6,540 nt of DNA from positions 9,356-15,895 of the forward strand of contig DLOI01000005.1 in the NCBI GenBank assembly GCA_002477185.1. Direction: 5' to 3'. Source of the stretch: Alphaproteobacteria bacterium UBA7488. GTDB taxonomy: Bacteria > Pseudomonadota > Alphaproteobacteria > CAAHEQ01 > UBA3637. Both the position numbers and the translations under genes were made by a program. This document shows, piece after piece, positions 1 through 6,046 of this stretch (position 1 is its first letter; every line of letters starts with the position of its first letter). The notes beneath the pieces were generated by a model. That model was not told the origin of the DNA and made no database searches. It was given only the letters and a program-made list of their open reading frames with translations.

Positions 1-14
1 GATTATTATGATTA

Positions 15-1004
15 TTACAAAAACGGAATGATATCGGTTTTATCATACAAATCCGTATGGTTAGCATTAGGAATAATCATCAGCTCTTTATTATTGCCAA
101 CCAATTTTTTATAAGCATCTTCGCTGAAATAGCGACTGTGAGCCTTCTCTCCGTGAATCATTAAAACCGCACTTTTAATTTCATCACTATAAGCCAAAAT
201 AGGCATATTGATAAACGACAAAGAAGATGTCATATTCCAACCCGTATTTGAATTTTTAGAACGCTTATGATATCCGCGCGGGGTTTTGTAATAATCATAA
301 TAATCCTTAACAAACTGCGGTTCTTCTCCTGTCAATTTATCAGGAAGTCCGGCTTCTGCGGCATAAGTTCCATTTTTAAAATCTTCCGTGCGCTGCGCAT
401 TGAGTTTTCTTTTAAGCTGATAGCGCGCTTCTTTATCCATCGCATCAAAATATCCGTTAGCGTTAACTCTGCTCATATCATACATTGTTGATGTAACCGT
501 CGCCTTGATTCTGGGATCCATTGCTGCCGCGTTTAAAGCAAACCCGCCAAACCCGCAAATTCCGATAACACCGATTTTATCGGCATCAACATCATCTTGC
601 ACACTCAAAAAATCTACGGCGGCACTCATATCTTCCGTATTAATATCCGGTGAAGCGACCAAACGCGGTTTTCCACCGCTTTCACCTGTATAAGACGGGT
701 CAAAAGCCAAAGCAATAAAGCCTCTTTCCGCGATTGTCTGTGCATACAGGCCTGACGCTTGTTCTTTAACCGCGCCAAAAGGGCCGCTAACGGCAATCGC
801 CGGCAGTTTTTCCGCCCGTTTATTTTTTGGCGCATATAAATCCCCAACCAATTCAATACCATAGCGATTTTTAAACTTTACTTTTCTGACAGTAACATTG
901 TCACTTTGAGAAAAAGTTTTGTCCCAATAATTGTCCAAATAAAATTTCCCAATAACAACCGTTACAACCATTGCCGCTACAATCAAAAAAACAACTAATT
1001 TCAT
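15..1004 (-). CDS. Membrane-anchored alpha/beta hydrolase (dienelactone hydrolase/COG1073-like)
   Basis: A 329-residue alpha/beta-hydrolase-fold protein, probably an esterase or related hydrolase of unknown substrate. Residues 1-22 form a hydrophobic N-terminal segment with one early Lys, fitting a signal anchor or uncleaved signal peptide, so the enzyme probably faces the periplasm. The nucleophile elbow is GICGFGG with Cys150 where many relatives carry Ser, as in dienelactone hydrolases. His316 in the motif IPNANH is the likely catalytic His. The acid is less clear; Glu286 in LMIHGEKAHS is the candidate. The length is normal for the family and the protein looks complete, ending in a TAA at 15-17. 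The start is supported by an AGGA-type ribosome site at 1011-1018 (complement), 6 bases from the ATG. It stands alone, behind a MerR-type promoter, so it is probably induced by a small molecule or stress. Fold is confident; substrate is unknown. Confidence 0.9.
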   Translation of the reverse strand: MKLVVFLIVAAMVVTVVIGKFYLDNYWDKTFSQSDNVTVRKVKFKNRYGIELVGDLYAPKNKRAEKLPAIAVSGPFGAVKEQASGLYAQTIAERGFIALAFDPSYTGESGGKPRLVASPDINTEDMSAAVDFLSVQDDVDADKIGVIGICGFGGFALNAAAMDPRIKATVTSTMYDMSRVNANGYFDAMDKEARYQLKRKLNAQRTEDFKNGTYAAEAGLPDKLTGEEPQFVKDYYDYYKTPRGYHKRSKNSNTGWNMTSSLSFINMPILAYSDEIKSAVLMIHGEKAHSRYFSEDAYKKLVGNNKELMIIPNANHTDLYDKTDIIPFL

Positions 1005-1043
1005 TTTTAATCCTTTTCTTATAAATTTAAAAACTGCATTTTA

Positions 1044-1074
1044 ATGATAGTTCTTAGAGTTAACTCTAAGTCAA
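1044..1074 (-). promoter_or_regulatory. MerR-type promoter and operator of the hydrolase gene
   Basis: Read on the minus strand there is a -35 box TTGACT (1069-1074), a 19-base spacer (1050-1068) and a -10 box TATCAT (1044-1049). The spacer region holds a perfect 18-base palindrome, CTTAGAGTTAACTCTAAG (1053-1070). A dyad inside an overlong 19-bp spacer is the hallmark of promoters activated by MerR-family regulators, which untwist the DNA to realign the boxes. An A/T palindrome (T7A7, 1077-1094) lies just upstream of the -35 box and could act as an UP element. The regulator gene is not in this window. Confidence 0.85.
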
Positions 1075-1356
1075 TATATTTTTTTAAAAAAATAAAAATC
1101 TTAAATACGAACAATTTCAACGGCATATTTTTACGGTTATTCCGCTTTGTCTTTTTTTATCATCTCCCGAGCATTTTAATATCAAATCATTTTGGGAAAA
1201 TATGAATTTTTTATATAAAAAAATTTGAAACACTAGAACTGGCTGAAAACTTTTCCTTATACCGCATTGCAAAACAACACTCTGAAAAGAGTGCTGTTTG
1301 TATTGGCGATGTTTATTTCGCAATTTGCGAGATGATTTTGCAATTTATGATTTCTT
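1075..1356. other. Intergenic region without a supported gene
   Basis: About 280 bases between the hydrolase promoter and the promoter of the kinase gene. It contains a stop-free minus-strand stretch of 68 codons (1117-1323), but the translation has no recognisable motif and I see no ribosome site, so I do not call it. The recognisable structure is the hairpin at 1272-1299 and a small near-palindrome TCGCAATTTGCGA at 1318-1330. The related octamers CGCAATTT (1319) and TGCAATTT (1339) lie 20 bases, about two helical turns, apart. Confidence 0.5.
1272..1299. terminator. Strong 12-bp stem-loop, terminator-like
   Basis: AAACAACACTCT (1272-1283) and AGAGTGCTGTTT (1288-1299) are inverted repeats around a GAAA loop. 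On the plus strand there is one A-C mismatch; on the minus strand that position becomes a G-U pair and the 12-bp stem is unbroken. The 3' arm ends in T-rich sequence but no long T run follows on either strand, so terminator function is uncertain. It could insulate the two divergent genes or belong to a small RNA. Confidence 0.35.
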
Positions 1357-1385
1357 TTGACTTTCATATGAATTTCATATACAAA
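1357..1385 (+). promoter_or_regulatory. Candidate sigma70 promoter for the P-loop kinase gene
   Basis: TTGACT (1357-1362) is a five-of-six -35 match. After 17 bases comes TACAAA (1380-1385), a weaker -10; TATACA (1378-1383) with a 15-base spacer is the alternative. Two TTTCATAT direct repeats (1362-1369 and 1373-1380) lie 11 bases apart, one helical turn, inside the spacer and could bind a regulator. The site is 27 bases upstream of the start codon, which suits a short leader. Confidence 0.4.
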
Positions 1386-1411
1386 TAACAAACGAATAGA
1401 TTGAGGAAAAT

Positions 1412-1885
1412 ATGAAAAATATTCCTACCGTATATTTAATCTGTGGTTTTCTTGGTGCCGGAAAAACAACCTATTCTAAAAAGTTGGCTCAAGAAATTGG
1501 CGCGATTCATCTAAACCCTGATGAAGTTTGTATGCAAAGATACAAAACTGAAGAATATGAAACTAATTGGGAGTTTTGTTTTACACAAACAATTAACCAC
1601 CTATGGCAAGAAATTTCTACGCTTATCAAACAAAATAAAGATGTTATCTTTGATGTGGGCTTTTGGACTAAAACATCACGAAAGGAAGCGATAAATAAAA
1701 TCAAGCAAATGGGAGGAAATTCGATAGTTTATTATATTTATGCTCCGGACACAGTCTTAAAACAGAGGCTGACAACAAGACGCGGAAAAATCGCCGAACA
1801 AAATCTCTTACATTTTGATAATATAAAAAAGTCTTTTGAAGAACCTACTCAAGATGAAATATTTATAACCATTAAAAATTATTAA
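1412..1885 (+). CDS. Small P-loop kinase/ATPase, AAA_33 (zeta-toxin-like) family
   Basis: A 157-residue single-domain P-loop protein. Walker A is at residues 12-20 (GFLGAGKTT, invariant Lys18 and Thr19). The NPDEV segment with Asp37 sits where this kinase group has a catalytic or substrate-binding acidic residue. VIFDVGFW (78-85) is the Walker B-like strand, and Arg120, Arg123 and Arg124 lie in the likely lid. The layout matches predicted kinases of the AAA_33/COG0645-COG4639 type, which phosphorylate small molecules, nucleotides or, in zeta toxins, UDP-sugars. Nothing in the sequence shows which substrate applies here. Start choice is supported by GAGGA at 1403-1407, 4 bases before the ATG. 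It appears monocistronic: no partner gene of antitoxin type lies beside it, so I do not call it a toxin. The neighbour to the right is a convergent pseudogene. Confidence 0.8.
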   Translation: MKNIPTVYLICGFLGAGKTTYSKKLAQEIGAIHLNPDEVCMQRYKTEEYETNWEFCFTQTINHLWQEISTLIKQNKDVIFDVGFWTKTSRKEAINKIKQMGGNSIVYYIYAPDTVLKQRLTTRRGKIAEQNLLHFDNIKKSFEEPTQDEIFITIKNY

Positions 1886-1918
1886 GTTAAGTAAATCCAT
1901 CTTTCTTCTTACAAGACG

Positions 1919-2064
1919 AAGCCTAGACTTTAAAACCTACGCAAAACCATTTTGCGCGCTACAAATCCTTAGATTTAGGCGAGATTCCAACTTACTCAAG
2001 CCATTGAAAAACAAATAAACATCATCAAACAAATTCGGAAACTTCTCTTAGTGTTGCTAGGCTT
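1919..2064. repeat. Nested inverted repeats in the intergenic stretch 1886-2056
   Basis: AAGCCTAG (1919-1926) is repeated inverted as CTAGGCTT (2057-2064); the right copy overlaps the stop codon of the deaminase pseudogene. Inside lie GCCTAGA (1921-1927) facing TTTAGGC (1974-1980), and a hairpin GCAAAA-CCA-TTTTGC (1941-1955). A further small hairpin, GGCT-TT-AGCC, is at 2060-2069. No T run follows any of them, and no ORF is credible. This may be the remains of a small non-autonomous repeat or simply a structured 3' region between convergent genes. I see no transposase or target-site duplication. Confidence 0.3.
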
Positions 2065-2815
2065 TAGCCGAAGCAAAGGTTATAATCGCATCTTTTATAA
2101 TTCTTTGAAATTCATGATGTATATGTAGTTCCTCTTTGTTCGATGTATAAAAAACCTCAATAATATTTTCATTTTTGTATTCAGAGAGTAAAAAATTATA
2201 TATAGCCATATTAATGGCATGAATGTCCGCCTTGTAACAACAAGAAGAAAAATAAACTCCGAAAATTAAATGGTTTTTATCTGTTTTAAGAATAACAGCT
2301 TCTTTTTTTCTTATTATCAGGAGAAAAATTTCGTTTCAGTAATATTTGTAAAATTGCATACATATCATTGCAAGCGGTACTAAAATCTATTTTTGTCTCA
2401 GATAATGAGATATCATCTTTAAATGTATTACTGTGTGGCAATAATTCTTTTAGATCAAATTTTATTACTTTTTTCTTAGATGGGGAAACAGAATAAATAA
2501 TAGTATTATCATTTCCTAATTCCGCAATTCTTTGCAAGCATATGCCACAGGGATAAAGTGGTGTATCATCATCTTTAGTGTCTCCTCCAGTCAACCAAAT
2601 TTCAGATATTTGCCTATAACCTTTCTCTGATAACATTTTAGAAATAGCAGCTCCTTCTGCACAAATTCCAAGAGTTCGATCACAAAATTCAATATTGGCG
2701 CCACTATAAATATTGTTTTATGTATCTTTTATAATACATGAAACAGGAAAATTACCATTTGGAACTATAGCAAATTTTTTATAAGTAAGTCAATCAAATG
2801 ATCTTCTGTGAACAT
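2057..2815 (-). pseudogene. Broken two-domain cytidine deaminase
   Basis: Joining three minus-strand segments gives a protein of about 252 residues with the plan of a dimeric two-domain cytidine deaminase: a catalytic N-terminal domain and a degenerate C-terminal one. The start ATG (2813-2815) has a GGAG ribosome site at 2823-2826. The N-terminal domain has SGANIEF, then CAE (2655-2663; zinc Cys and catalytic Glu), then PCGIC (2538-2552; two zinc Cys), so all catalytic residues survive. The C-terminal domain reads AVILKTDKNHLIFGV and then HAINMAI, where the catalytic Glu of HAE is Ile, ending at TAG 2057-2059. Three lesions break it: one base missing in the A6 run (2775-2780), an in-frame TAA (2718-2720), and one extra base in the A7 run (2303-2309). 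The longest intact piece, 2286-2636, covers only the second zinc motif onward. Its role would be deamination of cytidine or a related nucleoside. The homopolymer indels could be sequencing errors, but the TAA would need separate explanation. Confidence 0.8.
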
Positions 2816-2855
2816 GTTTTTCTCCAAAAATAAGTTTTAAATATAATTAGACATA

Positions 2856-2920
2856 TTCTTTTTAAAAAGAAAAATATTTTTTCTTGCAAAAAAAAGTCAT
2901 AATGTGTTACCATTATCGAC
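2856..2920 (+). promoter_or_regulatory. Candidate control region of the four-gene operon
   Basis: This lies between the divergent deaminase pseudogene and the operon. A perfect 16-base palindrome TTCTTTTTAAAAAGAA occupies 2856-2871. A weak -35 TTGCAA (2884-2889) stands 18 bases before TACCAT (2908-2913), a plausible but weak sigma70 pair. A dyad GTC-ATAATG / CATTAT-C-GAC (2896-2904 and 2911-2920, loop TGTTAC) overlaps the -10 box and could be an operator. No box is close to consensus, so the exact promoter is not fixed. Confidence 0.35.
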
Positions 2921-2959
2921 ATTCTATGTGCTTAATTTATAAAAAATAGGGGAGTCTGT

Positions 2960-3766
2960 ATGAATGTAGAAGAGATTAATAAAATGTCATATCCTGATTT
3001 TGTAGGATATATAAATCAATGGAATGTATTGCCTGGAGCACATGTTACGTTATCTAAGTGGGCTATATTTTCCAGAATGGATGAAAAATCTAAAATATTA
3101 CAATTTGCTTGTACGACTGGTTTTCAAGCTAGAGAATTGTCTATTCTAACAGGTTGTACGGGAAAGGCTTTCGACTTATCTCAACAAGCCGTCGACATGG
3201 CAATTTATAATCAAAAACGTTATGCTCCAAACTCACAAATAACTTACTTTCAAGCAGATGGAACAAAATTAGATTTAAAAGAAAAGTTTTCACATGTTAT
3301 AATTGGTGCGGGTTTTCAGTTTTTTAATGATCCCAAGGAGGCGATTCGAAAGACAGTTGAATATATCCAAGATGGAGGGTATCTTTTGGCCTCTCCTTTT
3401 TATATCAAAAAAAACATTCCTCAATCTTTAATTAATGAATTTAAAACAGTTTTTGGTATTACTCCAACTGTTGCAGGCTATAAAGACATTATGTCAATGT
3501 TTAGAGATTTAGAAATTCTCTATGAGGATAAAAATGATCTTGTAGAGGAAACAGAAGAAGAATTGCAGCACTATTGTAAATGTACAATTGAACGAGCTTG
3601 TGAAATCAGGCAGATTTCTGATCCACTTGTTAAAAAATCAATGTTTGATCGTTTATATAGAATTAAAGAAATGTCTAATAAATTAAGACCATATCAATCA
3701 TATTCCGTTCTTGTTTTGCGCTACAGAAAAAGTGTTTATCCTAATAGATTTGTGGAGTTGTTTTAA
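2960..3766 (+). CDS. Class I SAM-dependent methyltransferase-like protein
   Basis: A 268-residue Rossmann-fold protein, first gene of the operon. The order of motifs fits class I SAM enzymes: motif I at 46-55 (ILQFACTTGF), an acidic end of strand 2 at Asp72 (KAFDLS), Asp100 in QADG, and motif IV around 112-118 (HVIIGAG). Motif I is degenerate: the usual D-x-G-x-G-x-G becomes Q-F-A-C-T-T-G, so only the last Gly is kept. A helical C-terminal extension (about 195-245) follows and a beta strand YSVLVLRY ends the fold. A strong ribosome site AGGGGAG (2948-2954) fixes the start. The stop overlaps the next ATG by one base (TAATG), implying translational coupling. It may methylate a small molecule or, by analogy with MccD of microcin C, transfer a 3-amino-3-carboxypropyl group from SAM; the sequence does not decide this. 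Confidence 0.8.
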   Translation: MNVEEINKMSYPDFVGYINQWNVLPGAHVTLSKWAIFSRMDEKSKILQFACTTGFQARELSILTGCTGKAFDLSQQAVDMAIYNQKRYAPNSQITYFQADGTKLDLKEKFSHVIIGAGFQFFNDPKEAIRKTVEYIQDGGYLLASPFYIKKNIPQSLINEFKTVFGITPTVAGYKDIMSMFRDLEILYEDKNDLVEETEEELQHYCKCTIERACEIRQISDPLVKKSMFDRLYRIKEMSNKLRPYQSYSVLVLRYRKSVYPNRFVELF

Positions 3767-4272
3767 TGATCCTTACAGGAACAGCAATTGAAATAGCACA
3801 AATGGAAGGGGAGATTAGTATATCTCCCTTTACTCCTTCTCAGTTGAACCCTAACAGCTATAATTATCGACTTGGAAAACATTTAAAAGTTTTTAAAGAA
3901 ACTAAAAATGGGCGTTCTGTTTTTAATGATATTGAAATTCCAGAGCGCGGATACGTTTTGCAACCTCATACAATGTATTTGGGCCATACAAAAGAAATCA
4001 TAGGGAGTAAGAAATATGCAATGTCTTTAATCGGTAGGAGTTCAATGGGTCGGTTAGGATTGTTTTTACAAGTTTCTGCGAATCTTGGTCATACGACATC
4101 TTGTCATCAATGGACTCTTGAATTGGTGGCTGCCAAACCCATCCGGTTATATCCTAATATGATTATAGGACAAGTGACTTTTTGGGATAATTTGGGAGAG
4201 ATATATGATCACCCATTTACTTATGCAAATTTTAGCTTGCCTACGGCACAAATAAGGATCGAATCAATATGA
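3766..4272 (+). CDS. dCTP deaminase/dUTPase-fold protein, paralog 1 (catalytic Glu kept)
   Basis: A 168-residue protein of the dCTP deaminase (Dcd) family. NPNSYNYRLG (28-37) and GRSSMGR (90-96) are family signatures; Ser92 and Arg96 match Ser111 and Arg115 of E. coli Dcd. Glu119 in WTLEL lies 23 residues past that Arg, exactly the spacing of catalytic Glu138, and Ala105 matches Ala124. IRLYPNMIIGQVTFW (126-140) is the conserved closing strand region. What is odd: the segment after the Ala, normally RIDPGW in E. coli Dcd, is LGHTTSCHQW, and the C-terminal lid motif (family Y...G...S) is missing, so the protein is shorter than E. coli Dcd (193 residues). It may deaminate or bind a modified cytosine nucleotide rather than dCTP. 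GGAG at 3754-3757 serves the start; the end overlaps the next gene by four bases (ATGA). Confidence 0.85.
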   Translation: MILTGTAIEIAQMEGEISISPFTPSQLNPNSYNYRLGKHLKVFKETKNGRSVFNDIEIPERGYVLQPHTMYLGHTKEIIGSKKYAMSLIGRSSMGRLGLFLQVSANLGHTTSCHQWTLELVAAKPIRLYPNMIIGQVTFWDNLGEIYDHPFTYANFSLPTAQIRIESI

Positions 4273-4787
4273 TATTAAGTGGACATAAAATTATTGAAGA
4301 AGTTTTAAATGGAAAAATTAATATTTCTCCCTTTACAGAAAATAATGTTACAACAAATTCTTATGATGTATCTTTGGGGGAAAACCTTATTCGTTATACA
4401 GATGAAGTTATTGATCCAAAAAAGAAACCAAATTATGAGCTTATTAAAATTCCAAAAGAAGGATTTTTAATTGAAAAAAACGCATTCTTCTTAGGTAGCA
4501 CTCTTGAAGAAATCGGAAGTAATCATTACGTTCCGATCCTTCATGCAAAGTCAGGTACTGCTCGTTCTGGTTTATTTGTCCATATCACAGCAGATCTTAT
4601 AGATATCGGTTCTGTTGGCAATTTAACACTACAGATGTATTCTACTCTACCGGTTATTGTTTATCCTCATATGAAAATCGCTCAAGTTTCTTTTTGGGTT
4701 CCTACGGGAAAAATAATTTTATATGAAGGTAAATATCAACATAGTAAAGGTCCACAAATTTCAAAAACAAGTATGGATTTCAAATGA
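4269..4787 (+). CDS. dCTP deaminase/dUTPase-fold protein, paralog 2 (catalytic Glu replaced by Gln)
   Basis: A 172-residue Dcd-family protein, clearly a paralog of the preceding gene: both begin MIL-x-G and share ISPFT, NSY-x-x-x-LG and a closing SFW/TFW strand. NSYDVSLG (30-37) and LGSTLEEIG (75-83) are close to the family pattern. The GRSSLAR loop is AKSGTAR (93-99), keeping Ser95 and Arg99. The position of the catalytic Glu138 of E. coli Dcd is Gln122 (LTLQMY), so ordinary deamination is unlikely. Unlike paralog 1 it retains Asp112 and Gly114 of the I-D-P-G loop and a C-terminal lid-like segment (KYQHSKGPQISK, 155-166). Dcd and dUTPase enzymes are homotrimers with active sites at subunit borders, so a mixed trimer of the two paralogs is plausible. 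AAGGA at 4254-4258 precedes the start; the end overlaps the next gene by ATGA. Confidence 0.85.
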   Translation: MILSGHKIIEEVLNGKINISPFTENNVTTNSYDVSLGENLIRYTDEVIDPKKKPNYELIKIPKEGFLIEKNAFFLGSTLEEIGSNHYVPILHAKSGTARSGLFVHITADLIDIGSVGNLTLQMYSTLPVIVYPHMKIAQVSFWVPTGKIILYEGKYQHSKGPQISKTSMDFK

Positions 4788-5992
4788 GTTTTGATAAAGA
4801 AATAGATTTTATTGAAAAAAACAATTTATCAACGCCAATAATGTTTTTTAATGAAACTTTAGCGTTAGAGCCTTTAAATTTAATAAAACAACACTTAAAA
4901 AATGTGGAAATTTATTATGCTGTAAAAAGTTGTTACAATGTTCCTTTACTTCGTTTTTTTGCACAACAGAAAATCGGAGCTGAAGTTATGTCTGAACTAG
5001 AATTTGATTTAGCTAAAAAATGTAAATTCAATAATATAATTGTAAACGGAATGGGACGATCATTCTCTTTTACTGAGAAAGTTTTAAATTCAACAGATAC
5101 TATTTTTATTGTTGATAGCAATCGTGACTTGGATATTGTTAAGAAGTTTTTAGAAAAAAACAAGCGAAAAAATTGCCGTCTTGGAATTCGGATACGTTTA
5201 AACGATAAAAAAAAGAATTATTCTGATAACCATTACTTAGACCCGTTAAATAAATTAGGTAATTATATAGATTCAGATGTTTATGGGAACTTTCTTTCAC
5301 TAATAGAAACAGAAAATAGAGCAATATGGGATATAGTCCATTTGCACTTTACAATTAACGAGCTTAATCCTTCTGTATACACCAAAGCAATAGAAGAAGT
5401 AAAACAACACATAGATCTTATAAAAAAACAAAAAAATATTTATCCGAAGCGTGTTGATTTAGGCGGTGGTTTTGAGGTGTATTCGAAAGATCTTGTAGAC
5501 AAATTTAAAACTCTTTTTATGGAGATAGAAAAGAGTTTTTCTAAGAATTTTTCTTATCAGAAATTGGTCGTCGAGCCAGGGCGTTTCTTATCAGCTTATT
5601 CAGGATATGTTTTTGGAAAAATTATAGATATTAAACAAGTTCAGCACAAATATTGGTTAATAACCGATATTGGAACAAACGTACTAATTCCAAATTCAAA
5701 TGCTCGTTATAAATTGCTTTATCCTAAACCTTCTATCTCAGGACACCTTGTTGGGGTGACAGATGGAATAACTAGTGGGGTTAACAATGTCATAGAGAGA
5801 GAGTATTTGAAAAATTTACCAAACATTGGAGATTATATGGTTGTCGGTAATGTTGGTGGATATACGGATGTTTATTCTACTTTCTGGGGATACTCTCCAT
5901 TTGTTGTGTGTAACAAGTATGAAAACTCTAAAATAAAAATAACCCGTACAATAAAGGATATAAAAAAATTGCATAAGATTTTTTTTAAGTAG
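4784..5992 (+). CDS. Fold-type III PLP decarboxylase-like protein (ornithine/diaminopimelate decarboxylase family)
   Basis: A 402-residue protein with the alanine-racemase-like barrel and C-terminal beta domain of group IV decarboxylases. Lys48 in YYAVKSC is the PLP Schiff-base Lys; GAEVMSELE (65-73), His188 in VHLHF, the GGG loop at 227-229 (VDLGGGF) and EPGR at 264-267 (phosphate binding) are all present. In the C-terminal domain the usual GPxCxxxD is GVTDGITS (324-331), so the Cys and Asp contributed to the partner active site are Asp327 and Ser331. GGY (358-360) stands for GAY and keeps the Tyr. PLP binding looks intact, but standard ornithine, lysine or diaminopimelate decarboxylation is doubtful. 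By analogy with the N-terminal domain of MccE, it could decarboxylate an aminocarboxypropyl group; racemisation or another PLP reaction is possible. Start overlaps the previous stop (ATGA); GGA at 4775-4777 is a modest ribosome site. Confidence 0.88.
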   Translation: MSFDKEIDFIEKNNLSTPIMFFNETLALEPLNLIKQHLKNVEIYYAVKSCYNVPLLRFFAQQKIGAEVMSELEFDLAKKCKFNNIIVNGMGRSFSFTEKVLNSTDTIFIVDSNRDLDIVKKFLEKNKRKNCRLGIRIRLNDKKKNYSDNHYLDPLNKLGNYIDSDVYGNFLSLIETENRAIWDIVHLHFTINELNPSVYTKAIEEVKQHIDLIKKQKNIYPKRVDLGGGFEVYSKDLVDKFKTLFMEIEKSFSKNFSYQKLVVEPGRFLSAYSGYVFGKIIDIKQVQHKYWLITDIGTNVLIPNSNARYKLLYPKPSISGHLVGVTDGITSGVNNVIEREYLKNLPNIGDYMVVGNVGGYTDVYSTFWGYSPFVVCNKYENSKIKITRTIKDIKKLHKIFFK

Positions 5993-6014
5993 AAGAAAAG
6001 TGTAGTATTTTCTT
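5993..6014 (+). terminator. Weak A/T-rich terminator-like hairpin after the operon
   Basis: AAGAAAA (5993-5999) and TTTTCTT (6008-6014) form a 7-bp stem with an 8-base loop just after the TAG of the PLP gene, followed by TAATTTTTG. The stem has a single G-C pair, so it would at most reduce read-through into the peptidase gene. Confidence 0.3.
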
Positions 6015-6021
6015 TAATTTT

Positions 6022-6030
6022 TGTTATAAT
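6022..6030 (+). promoter_or_regulatory. Extended -10 promoter for the MccF-like gene
   Basis: TGTTATAAT is a perfect extended -10 element (TG, one base, then consensus TATAAT at 6025-6030). No good -35 is seen 16-18 bases upstream, but extended -10 promoters can do without one. The peptidase ATG lies 16 bases past the box, which leaves a leader of only about 10 bases. It would let a self-protection gene be expressed apart from the operon. The base composition is A/T-rich, so a chance match cannot be excluded. Confidence 0.4.
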
Positions 6031-6046
6031 AATATAAGAAGCAGTT

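Noticed and set aside
267..862. Several ORFs of 62-78 codons in other frames across the hydrolase gene
   Set aside because: They are shadows of a well-supported 329-codon gene with clear family motifs.
1117..1323. A 68-codon minus-strand ORF upstream of the hydrolase
   Set aside because: No recognisable motif, no ribosome site, and it spans the 1272-1299 hairpin; better seen as chance in stop-poor sequence.
1412..1885. Zeta-type toxin of a toxin-antitoxin pair
   Set aside because: The P-loop family is related, but there is no small antitoxin gene next to it and no sign of a UDP-sugar site that I can identify.
1919..1980. An integron attC-like site, from GCCTAGA facing TTTAGGC
   Set aside because: The arms lack the AAC/GTT core triplets of attC R sites and no integrase or cassette array is seen.
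2286..2636. A complete small deaminase of 116 residues
   Set aside because: It lacks the CAE half of the active site, which is encoded in frame just upstream beyond an in-frame TAA, so it is a fragment of the larger broken gene.
4933..5324. Minus-strand ORFs inside the PLP decarboxylase-like gene
   Set aside because: They lie opposite conserved motifs of the real gene and have no features of their own.
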